In this document: piece after piece, positions 57,757 through 64,000 of the stretch
Numbering within the stretch: position 1 is the first letter of the stretch
Layout of the letters: the number at the start of each line of letters is the position of its first letter
NCBI GenBank assembly: GCA_030418545.1
Contig: QAIB01000001.1
Coordinates: 310,001 to 374,000, forward strand
Length of the DNA stretch: 64,000 nucleotides
From: Xenophilus aerolatus
Lineage (GTDB): Bacteria > Pseudomonadota > Gammaproteobacteria > Burkholderiales > Burkholderiaceae_C
Reading direction: 5' to 3'
Program-made: the position numbers and the translations under genes
The notes under the pieces: model-generated
Databases searched by the model: none
Seen by the model: only the letters and a program-made list of their open reading frames with translations
What the model was told of the DNA's origin: nothing

Positions 57757-59180
57757 GCGCTGGCTCCTTCCGCGCGGGCGCTCGCGGCGGGCACCTCGGC
57801 GGTGATGGTGGTGCGGCCCGCGCCCGAGCGCATGTGGAGCTGGCCATCGATGGCGCCCAGGCGCTCGCGCATGTTGCGCAGGCCGATGCCGCGGCGAGGG
57901 TCGGCCTGCGTGGCCTCGACGTCGAAGCCGGCGCCGTCGTCCTCCACGTCGAGCCGCACGCCCGTGGCGGCATCGAAGCGCAGCACGATGTGCACCCGGC
58001 GGGCGCGCGCATGTTTGTGCACGTTGGTCAGCGCCTCCTGTGCGACACGGAAGAGCGCGGTCTTCACGTCGGGCGACAGCTCGAAGGGCTCGCCCTGCAC
58101 GTCGAGGGTGGCCGTCAGCGTGCCGTCCTCGCCGAACTCGTCGACCAGCCGCTCGATGGCGGCCGGCAGGCCCAACGTGTCGAGCAGGGCAGGGCGCAGC
58201 CGGTGCGAGATGCGACGCACCTCGGTGAGCGAATCGCCCAGCCGCTGCAGCGCCTTGGGCAGCGCCGGCGGTACCGGCCGCTGCTCGCGCGCCAGCGCAT
58301 CGACGGCCGATTCGATCAGCAGCTTGGCCGACACCAGCGTCTGGCTCGTGCCGTCGTGCAACTCGCGCGCGAGGTGGCCGCGCTCCTCTTCCTGCGACTG
58401 CACCACGCGCCGCGCCAGGAGGCGCAACTTCGCCTCGGCCACGCGGTGTTCGCTGAGGTTGAGCGCCAGTCCGCCCGCGCTCACGGCCGCCAGGCACAGC
58501 GCGGCGATGCCGGCGATCCACAGCAGCGTGGTCGTCACATTGCTGCTGATCTGCCGGTCCAGCGAATCCATGGTGGACTGAATGTCGTCCTGGTACAGGC
58601 CGGTGCCGACCATCCAGTTCCAGCGCGGGAAGGCCGTCACGTAGCCCAGCTTGGGGGCGGCCGTGCCCAGCGAGGGCTTGCGCCATTCGTATTCGACGTA
58701 GCTGCCGCCGCCGCGCTGCGCGCCGGCGATGAGCTCGCGGATGGTGTAGCGGCCCTGCGAATCGCGCAGGTCCCACAGGTTCTGGCCCACCAGCTCGGGC
58801 TGGCGCGAATGCATCAGCGAGCGGCCCTGCAGGTCGTAGACGAAGAAATAGCCGTCGCTGCCGTAGTCCAGCGCGGCCAGCCGCCGCAGCGCCTCGGCGC
58901 GCGTGGCCTCGTCGTCCTGGCCGGCCTCGTACAGCGGCCGCACGATGCTCACTGCGAGGTCGACGTAGCTGCGCAACTCGCTGCGGCGCTGCGCCATGTA
59001 GCTCTGCTCGATCAGCACCCGTTCACGCTGCGCCAGGTCGCGCTCCTGGTGGCGCACGGCCAGCGCCACCAGAAGCAGCGCCACCAGCAGCGGGGCCACG
59101 GCCAGGGCGACGATCTTGGTGCGCAGGTTCACGGGGGGCGAGCCTACCAGCAGCGGCGGCACTGTACCCGGGCTGCTCAT
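57753..59180 (-). CDS. Cache-domain sensor histidine kinase (HisKA_3)
   Basis: A 475-residue kinase: membrane helix (KIVALAVAPLLVALLLVALAV), periplasmic single-Cache domain to about 225 (YGSDGYFFVYDLQGRSLMHS, then GYVTAFPRWNWMVGTGLY), second helix (TTLLWIAGIAALCLAAVSAGG), then HisKA_3 with EEERGHLARELHDGTSQTL and a HATPase (GIGLRNMRERLGAI). Cache domains of this sort bind small carboxylates such as pyruvate, which fits the neighbouring cstA. ATG 59180 is used; ATG 59201, with GGGAGG upstream, would add seven residues. Confidence 0.9.
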   Translation of the reverse strand: MSSPGTVPPLLVGSPPVNLRTKIVALAVAPLLVALLLVALAVRHQERDLAQRERVLIEQSYMAQRRSELRSYVDLAVSIVRPLYEAGQDDEATRAEALRRLAALDYGSDGYFFVYDLQGRSLMHSRQPELVGQNLWDLRDSQGRYTIRELIAGAQRGGGSYVEYEWRKPSLGTAAPKLGYVTAFPRWNWMVGTGLYQDDIQSTMDSLDRQISSNVTTTLLWIAGIAALCLAAVSAGGLALNLSEHRVAEAKLRLLARRVVQSQEEERGHLARELHDGTSQTLVSAKLLIESAVDALAREQRPVPPALPKALQRLGDSLTEVRRISHRLRPALLDTLGLPAAIERLVDEFGEDGTLTATLDVQGEPFELSPDVKTALFRVAQEALTNVHKHARARRVHIVLRFDAATGVRLDVEDDGAGFDVEATQADPRRGIGLRNMRERLGAIDGQLHMRSGAGRTTITAEVPAASARAEGASA

Positions 59181-59219
59181 GGACAATGCCTCTTGAGCCA
59201 TCCGAAGGACCTCCCTCAC

Positions 59220-59936
59220 GTGCCAGCGAAACCTCGACAGCCCGTCCGCGCCCCGACCGCCGCCCCGGGCCCGGCTTCCAGCGCCGGCGGCCCGACCCGG
59301 CGCAAGTTGCAGCGCGATCCGGGCGACCAGATCGAGAACCGCATCCTGGCGGCCGCCATGGAAGAATTTGCCGAGCATGGCTTTGCCGGCGCACGCATCG
59401 AACGCATCAGCAGCCAGGCGGGCACGGTCGACCGCATGCTGTATTACTACTACGGCAACAAGGAGCGGCTCTACCAGGCCGTGCTGGAGCAGATCTATGC
59501 CGACATGATCGGCGCGCAGCGCAATTTCGTGCAGCCCGACGACCCCGTGGCAGCGATGCGTCAGCTCATCGAACATTCGTGGGACCACTATGCGGCCAGC
59601 CCGAAGCTGGTGCGTCTGCTCATGAACGAGAACCTGCTGCGGGGGCGGCACATCGAGCAGTCGGAGCAGATCGGACCGACCTCCTTCCCGCTCGTCCAGA
59701 CGGTGACGCGCATCCTGGAGGCGGGCCAGGCGCGCGGCGTCTTCCGTGCCGACGCCACGCCCGAGCACACGCTCATGACGATCATGTCGCTGGGCTTCTT
59801 CTACCTGTCGAACCAGTACACCTGCTCCGTCTGGCTCGGTGGCGACCTGATGAAGAAGTCGCGCCGCACGGCTTGGCGCGCGCACATCTGCCGCGTGGTG
59901 CTGGACCACCTGGCGACCGGTGCGCCGCGCGCCTGA
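59220..59936 (+). CDS. TetR-family regulator
   Basis: A 238-residue TetR protein starting at GTG 59220 (AAGGA upstream). A basic, proline-rich N-terminal arm of about 35 residues precedes the helix-turn-helix ENRILAAAMEEFAEHGFAGARIERISSQAGTVDRMLYYYYGNKERLY. The ligand domain has FVQPDDPVAAMRQLIEHSWDHYAASPKLVRLLMNENLLRG, the TetR_C pattern of regulators of aromatic and pyrimidine catabolism (RutR-like). It is convergent with the catabolic operon at 59940-63280, with 3 bases between the stops, and may control it. Confidence 0.88.
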   Translation: MPAKPRQPVRAPTAAPGPASSAGGPTRRKLQRDPGDQIENRILAAAMEEFAEHGFAGARIERISSQAGTVDRMLYYYYGNKERLYQAVLEQIYADMIGAQRNFVQPDDPVAAMRQLIEHSWDHYAASPKLVRLLMNENLLRGRHIEQSEQIGPTSFPLVQTVTRILEAGQARGVFRADATPEHTLMTIMSLGFFYLSNQYTCSVWLGGDLMKKSRRTAWRAHICRVVLDHLATGAPRA

Positions 59937-59939
59937 GTC

Positions 59940-60998
59940 TCAGGCTGGGGCTGCGATCTCGTCCCAGGTGCGCCGCAGGTAGGCGGCAATGGCTGCGTTC
60001 TGCCCGATCAGCGAGAAGCGCGCGTTGTGGGCGTAGTCGGGCAGGTTGATCATTTCCGTGGTGATCCAGCGCAACGGCGAATCGGCATGGCCGTGGTGGT
60101 GCTGCAGCACCTTGCGCACCACGGCGCGCGTGCAGTCCAGCGCCGCATCGTGCCAGGGCGAATGCCACTCTCCCTCGGCCGGCTCGGTGAAAGGGTAGAG
60201 AATGCCGCGGCCCGGCTCGCCCGCGCGGTAGGGAAAGATCGAGTGCTCCGGCACCGCGGCCACGGCCAGGGTCGGATCGGCGATCGACCATACATTGCGC
60301 GGCCCGTTGGGCGCCACGGCGCGCACCTGTAGCCAGCGCACGATGCCCATGGCCAGCCATCGATCGACGAAGCTGTCGTCGCACCGAGGGTCGAGCACCG
60401 CACGCCCGGTTGCCACGTCGTCGGTGAGCCCGCAGATGGCGAGCTCCTGCGCATTCCCGATCTTGAAGATCGCATGGCTGTAGTCGAGCGTGAACCAGAA
60501 GTGCACGCCGCGCGCACGCACGCGCTCGGCCACGCGGGCGACCCGGCGCGGGTCCTCGCTCCACATGTTGACGTGGTATTCGAGCATCGGTTCCACGCCG
60601 CGCGCCATGCCGAGGTCATAGGCGCGCAGGTAGAAGTCGGCCACCTCGTCGTCGGTGATCGGGCGGCCGCTGCCATCGTGCCAGTACAGCATGATGTTGT
60701 GCGCCTTGGCGCCCACGTCGGCGGCCAGTTCGATCTTGGCGGGCAACTGTGCCTCGTCGCGGCCCACGGCGTAGAACCAGCTCGCCGTGTGCACGGGCAG
60801 GGCGTGGCGGGCGATACAGTCGCGGTAGCGCTCGACCTCGCCTGCGCCGGGCAACCGGTCGAAGCCGTCGAACACGTCGGCCTCCTTGACCAGGCGGAAC
60901 TGCTCCTCCAGCGGCGGCTCGGTCAGCGAGACCGGCCACTCCAGCGAGGATTGCTGTGCGCCACGCCCGTTGCAGCCGATCGGCGGCAGCGCGTTCAC
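59940..60998 (-). CDS. Xylose isomerase-like TIM-barrel enzyme
   Basis: A 352-residue sugar-phosphate isomerase/epimerase-type (AP endonuclease family 2) barrel. Strand ends carry the usual metal residues: LEYHVNMW (E, H), FWFTLDYSHA (D, H) and the region around LYPFTEPAEGEWHSPWH. It probably isomerises or hydrates an intermediate of the pathway served by the Rieske oxygenase. ATG 60998 overlaps the stop of the binding-protein gene by 4 bases. Confidence 0.82.
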   Translation of the reverse strand: MNALPPIGCNGRGAQQSSLEWPVSLTEPPLEEQFRLVKEADVFDGFDRLPGAGEVERYRDCIARHALPVHTASWFYAVGRDEAQLPAKIELAADVGAKAHNIMLYWHDGSGRPITDDEVADFYLRAYDLGMARGVEPMLEYHVNMWSEDPRRVARVAERVRARGVHFWFTLDYSHAIFKIGNAQELAICGLTDDVATGRAVLDPRCDDSFVDRWLAMGIVRWLQVRAVAPNGPRNVWSIADPTLAVAAVPEHSIFPYRAGEPGRGILYPFTEPAEGEWHSPWHDAALDCTRAVVRKVLQHHHGHADSPLRWITTEMINLPDYAHNARFSLIGQNAAIAAYLRRTWDEIAAPA

Positions 60999-62209
60999 GA
61001 GGGGTTGCGCAGCTTGCGCACCTGCTCGTCGCTGGGTTGCAGCTTCGCGCCGTCGAGGTAGGTACCGCCGGGCATGACGCCCTTGCCGTCCTTCACCTCG
61101 GTGCGGCCGACGAAGATGCCCAGCGTCGACTGGTTGTCCTGCGGGCGGAAGACGGCCTTGCCGAAGGGCGTGCCGAACTCTAGGCCCTTGAAGGCGGCGA
61201 TTAGCTTTTCGGTGTCGGTCGAGCCGGCCTTCTGGATGCCCGCGGCCAGCGCCTTGACCGTCGCGTAGCCCACCACCGAGTTCAGCCGCGGATAGTCGTT
61301 GTACTTCTTCTGGTAGGCCGCGATGAAGGCCTTGTGCTCCGGCGTGTCGATGTTCGCGTAGGGGTAGCCGGTGACGATCCAGCCCGCGGGCGCATCGTCC
61401 TTCAGCGGATCGAGGTACTCCGGTTCGCCCGTCAGCAGGCTCACCACTTCGCGGCCGTTGAACAGCCCGCGCGTCTTGCCTTCACGCGCCAGCTTGGTCA
61501 GGTCGCTGCCGAACATCACGTTGAAGATGGCGTCGGGCTTGGCGTCGGCGATGGCCTGTGACACGGCACCGGCGTCGATCTTGCCCAGCGGTGGTGCCTG
61601 CTCGGCCACGAACTCCACGTCGGGCTGCACCTTCTTCAGGTTCTCCTTGAAGGCCGCAACGGCGGCCTGGCCGTATTCGTAATTGGGGTAGATCAGCGCC
61701 CAGCGCTTCTTCTTGAGCCTGGCCGCTTCGGCCACCACCGAGGTGGCCAGCGCGTAGGTGCCCGAGCGCAGGCGGTACGTGTAGCGGTTGCCGTTCTCCC
61801 ACACCACCTTGTCGCTCAGTGGCCCGGAGGCGAGGAAGAACATCTTGCGCTGCTTGGCGAAGTCGGTGAGCGCCAGCCCGACGTGCGACAGCGTCACGCC
61901 AGAGAGCAGGTCGACGTTCTCGCGCGCCAGCAGTTCCTCGGCCATGCGCACCGCGTCGCCGGGGTTGGCGTTGTCGTCGCGGAACACGGTCTCCAGCTTC
62001 TTGCCGAGCACGCCGCCGGCTGCGTTGACTTCTTCCTGCGCCAGCAGCCAGCCTTGCTTGTAGGGCACCAGGTTCTGCGGCAGGGCCTTGTAGCTGTTGA
62101 TCTCGCCGATCTTGATCGTCGCCTGCGCGAGCGCAGGGCCCGCCACCAGCGCGAAGGCCAGCGATCCGAGCGAGACAGTGGAGAGGCCGAGGCGTCGAAA
62201 GTGGGACAT
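60995..62209 (-). CDS. ABC transporter periplasmic binding protein (branched-chain amino acid/aromatic type)
   Basis: A 404-residue type I periplasmic binding protein: signal peptide (VSLGSLAFALVAGPALAQ) and ATIKIGEINSYKALPQNLVPYKQGWLLAQEEVNAAGGVLGKKLE, then VDLLSGVTLSHVGLALTDFA and YPNYEYGQAAVAAFKENLK. Such proteins bind amino acids, aromatic acids or amides. No permease or ATPase genes are in the window. It lies 39 bases after the Rieske oxygenase gene in one operon. Confidence 0.92.
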   Translation of the reverse strand: MSHFRRLGLSTVSLGSLAFALVAGPALAQATIKIGEINSYKALPQNLVPYKQGWLLAQEEVNAAGGVLGKKLETVFRDDNANPGDAVRMAEELLARENVDLLSGVTLSHVGLALTDFAKQRKMFFLASGPLSDKVVWENGNRYTYRLRSGTYALATSVVAEAARLKKKRWALIYPNYEYGQAAVAAFKENLKKVQPDVEFVAEQAPPLGKIDAGAVSQAIADAKPDAIFNVMFGSDLTKLAREGKTRGLFNGREVVSLLTGEPEYLDPLKDDAPAGWIVTGYPYANIDTPEHKAFIAAYQKKYNDYPRLNSVVGYATVKALAAGIQKAGSTDTEKLIAAFKGLEFGTPFGKAVFRPQDNQSTLGIFVGRTEVKDGKGVMPGGTYLDGAKLQPSDEQVRKLRNPS

Positions 62210-62248
62210 CGTGGAGCTCCGTGGCAAGGAATGAGTGGCGGGCGGTGG

Positions 62249-63280
62249 TCAGGCGGCGGGCGGGCTGTCGGCCGCCGCCATCTCGTCGACGATGCTGCGC
62301 ATCTTGATGGACGACGCGTCGAGCGCCAGGCGCACGCGCTTCCATTCGCGCGGCTTGTCCTCGTTGCGCTGGATGGCCTCGAGCACGCGCTTGTCCTCGT
62401 CGAAGGCGTGCCGCAGGTTGGCGCGCAGCCGCTCGTCCACTGCACGGTCGGCCGGCGAGTTCTTCAGCACCAGCCAGTGCTGTACGCAGGTGCGTTCGTC
62501 CACCGGCGTGATGAAGTGGCAGGCGTACATCTGGATGCAGTCCTCGCGATTGCCTTCGGGGGCGCCGGTGCCGGTCCTCGCCGAACCGAAGTCGATGACC
62601 GCGATGCTCGGCGCGTGGTAGTGGTAGTAGTGCCAGCGGTCCACGTTGCCGCCGAAGTCCTTCAGGCCTTCGAAGACCGGGATCAGCGGGCCGTCGATGA
62701 CCCAACGCCAGGTCACGACCTTGGTGCCCTGCCGTTCGTTCTGCACGCGCGTCTCTTCGCGTCCCGAGCTGGCCAGCGTGGTCTGGTGCACGAAGACCAC
62801 ATGCGTCGGGTCGCACAGGTTGTCGGCCAGGCTCAGGTAGTTGGCCTGCACTGGCAGCGCGTCGCCTTCGACCACGCTGTAAGTCGGGTCGTCGTACTGC
62901 GGCAGATGGAAGACTTGCGACCGGTCGGCCCTGGCGGCGTCGCCCATCCACACCCACGCCATGCCCATGCTCTCGGCCGTCGGGTAGCTGCGCACGCGCG
63001 CCGATGCCGGAGGGCGCGGCATGCCTGGGGCGTGCGTGCACGTGCCCTCGCAGTCAAAGGTCAGGCCGTGGTAGCCGCATTCCACGGCGTCGCCGCGCAG
63101 CCGGCCGATGGACAGCGGCGCGAGCCGGTGTGGACAGGCGTCTTCCAGTGCGGCCACGACGCCGGCTTCAGTGCGGAAGACGACGAGGTCTTCTTCCAGC
63201 ACGCGGCGGGTGGTGAGGGCGCGGCCAATGTCGCGCGACCATGCGAGCGGGTACCAGGCGTTGAGGGCGTAGCGGTTCAT
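62249..63280 (-). CDS. Rieske non-heme iron oxygenase (VanA/PobA-like)
   Basis: A 343-residue oxygenase component. The Rieske cluster is bound by C49-x-H51 (CPHRL) and C68-x2-H71 (CGYHG). The catalytic iron site has H160-x4-H165 (CDPTHVVFVH) with a distal acidic ligand further on. The size and motifs match vanillate O-demethylase-type monooxygenases, which demethylate or hydroxylate aromatic ethers. No reductase gene is adjacent. It heads the minus-strand operon with the binding protein and TIM-barrel enzyme. Confidence 0.92.
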   Translation of the reverse strand: MNRYALNAWYPLAWSRDIGRALTTRRVLEEDLVVFRTEAGVVAALEDACPHRLAPLSIGRLRGDAVECGYHGLTFDCEGTCTHAPGMPRPPASARVRSYPTAESMGMAWVWMGDAARADRSQVFHLPQYDDPTYSVVEGDALPVQANYLSLADNLCDPTHVVFVHQTTLASSGREETRVQNERQGTKVVTWRWVIDGPLIPVFEGLKDFGGNVDRWHYYHYHAPSIAVIDFGSARTGTGAPEGNREDCIQMYACHFITPVDERTCVQHWLVLKNSPADRAVDERLRANLRHAFDEDKRVLEAIQRNEDKPREWKRVRLALDASSIKMRSIVDEMAAADSPPAA

Positions 63281-63346
63281 CGTTGCGGGGCTCCTGCGGC
63301 AAGGCTCTTCAGCACGAGCCATGCCAGCCGTTTTGTGGAGTGTTTA

Positions 63347-63362
63347 CTTCACTAAAGTGGAG
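63347..63362. promoter_or_regulatory. Imperfect palindrome upstream of the Rieske operon
   Basis: CTTCACT-AA-AGTGGAG, seven bases each side with one mismatch, lies 67 bases before the Rieske gene ATG in an AT-rich patch. It is a candidate operator, possibly for the TetR protein at 59220. Confidence 0.45.
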
Positions 63363-63555
63363 AAGGTACTTAATTTGGTGCGAGCGCGCGCCGGGGTTTG
63401 CACCGATGTAAGCGGCGGGCGAGCCTGCCGCCCGGTCGTGGTGCGGTCCGTGTCGCGAAGGTCGCGCGTGGCCTGGGCGCGGCTTCAGCTCCGCCTAAGC
63501 CGGCGTGCCGAGACTGGTCTCCATACACATCGCCCCGACGGGCAGGAGCTACCCC

Positions 63556-63903
63556 ATGACACACGACGAATTCGCCACCCCCACCTTCGACGGCGCGCAG
63601 ATGCGCCACGTGATCGAGCTGCTCGATCTGCTGGACTTCGCGCCGCACGAGGCGCGCCGGCAGCTCGACCGCCTGGCACGCGAACGCGTGCTGACGGCCG
63701 CGCAGCGTGCGTCCGTGGAGCATCTCTTCACCCGGCCGCTGCACGAGGTCGATCGGCTGCTGCGTGCCGCCTGCGCCGACGACGAGGCGCGCGATGCGCT
63801 GCGCGAGGAGCGCGTGCACGAGGCCCGCGGCATCTACATCGCGCCGGCGCGGCCCGCACGTGTCGCGCGCAGCAGTGCGTCAGCCGGCGTGCTCGCTGCC
63901 TGA
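63556..63903 (+). CDS. Small helical hypothetical protein
   Basis: A 115-residue protein (MTHDEFATPTFDGAQMRHVIEL...) rich in charged helices (HEARRQLDRLARERVLTAAQRASVEHLF, EVDRLLRAACADDEARDALREERVHEARGI). There is no membrane segment. CAGGAG precedes ATG 63556. No family recognised. Its last 24 bases overlap, convergently, the end of the pseudouridine synthase gene. Confidence 0.65.
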   Translation: MTHDEFATPTFDGAQMRHVIELLDLLDFAPHEARRQLDRLARERVLTAAQRASVEHLFTRPLHEVDRLLRAACADDEARDALREERVHEARGIYIAPARPARVARSSASAGVLAA

Positions 63904-64000
63904 GCCCGGCCCCAGCACCGGCTGCGCCGCCCACTGCCCGGGCACCAGCCCGTCGAGCGTGTAGGGCCCGATCGCCACGCGGATGAGCCGCAGCGTGGGA
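63880..64000 (-). CDS. rRNA pseudouridine synthase, C-terminus (partial)
   Basis: The minus strand from the window end is open and reads PTLRLIRVAIGPYTLDGLVP, then GQWAAQPVLG, ending at TGA 63880. This matches the C-terminal strand of RluE/RsuA-type synthases (LRVxIGPYxLDGLxPG), which make pseudouridine in 23S or 16S rRNA. Only about 40 residues are in the window. The tail after GQW is longer than usual (about 18 residues). Confidence 0.7.
   Translation of the reverse strand, partial: PTLRLIRVAIGPYTLDGLVPGQWAAQPVLGPGSGSEHAG

Noticed and set aside
1-64000. tRNA, rRNA or tmRNA genes
   Set aside because: No cloverleaf-like sequence with a GGTTCGAATCC-type T-arm or rRNA core sequence was noticed on either strand; a covariance-model scan would be needed to be certain.

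Overview
The window is very GC-rich DNA (about 70 percent by eye) with densely packed genes on both strands. It looks like the chromosome of a betaproteobacterium of the order Burkholderiales, family Comamonadaceae (Variovorax/Acidovorax-like). Reasons: many LysR regulators, a Bug-type solute receptor, a proteobacterial GshA, a CstA-YbdD pair beside a NarL-type two-component system, and at least nine dispersed copies of a short intergenic repeat ending in GCTAT-N7-ATAGC, which I associate from memory with this family. I see no rRNA, tRNA, CRISPR array, transposase or integrase. The placement is inference.

Layout. 1-4.2 kb: the end of an MFS exporter, a 2Fe-2S ferredoxin, a GNAT acetyltransferase, a DUF808 membrane protein and small conserved proteins, with a cruciform-like element at 3.3 kb. 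4.3-7.8 kb: an M14-like DUF2817 peptidase and an MHS transporter facing a LysR gene with a textbook T-N11-A dyad. 7.8-11.1 kb: an FhaC/ShlB-type outer-membrane transporter overlapping the gene of a low-complexity lipoprotein with 11-residue repeats, which could be an unusual two-partner secretion pair. 11.4-16.5 kb: carboxylesterase, two small ABM monooxygenases flanking gshA, a GAF-like protein and an SDR. 16.5-19.1 kb: an S30AE/HPF-like protein coupled to a large EF-hand membrane protein. 19.3-27.8 kb: envelope and housekeeping genes (DUF4139, thioesterase, GNAT, YlqF-type GTPase), a 26-codon peptide ORF with a strong ribosome binding site, and an orphan contractile-tail sheath gene.

27.9-35.3 kb is compositionally different (lower GC by eye). 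It carries LysR, TauD-family dioxygenase, Bug receptor, ADP-forming acyl-CoA synthetase, LysR and a YeiH exporter. Together these suggest an acquired pathway for a sulfonated or ether-type compound. 35.5-41.5 kb: class III aminotransferase, LysR regulators, a diiron-type metallo-beta-lactamase-fold protein and an MFS transporter. 41.5-42.9 kb: two small heat shock proteins and a divergent small gene, each behind a sigma-32-like promoter of identical spacing. 42.9-45.1 kb: a TetR-led operon of GFA, SRPBCC and VOC proteins.

45.3-54.6 kb: FUSC membrane protein, lipoprotein, a LOV-domain hybrid histidine kinase (probable blue-light sensor), an orphan ABC ATPase, a GAF protein, an M23 peptidase, a VOC/TetR pair with a duplicated operator, and an Acg-like flavoprotein. 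54.7-59.2 kb: ybdD-cstA followed by a response regulator and Cache-type histidine kinase. 59.2-63.3 kb: a TetR regulator convergent with a catabolic operon (Rieske oxygenase, periplasmic binding protein, TIM-barrel enzyme). The window ends in the C-terminus of a pseudouridine synthase.

All functions come from reading the sequence without database searches. Starts were chosen by Shine-Dalgarno match, overlap with neighbours and the expected N-terminus.
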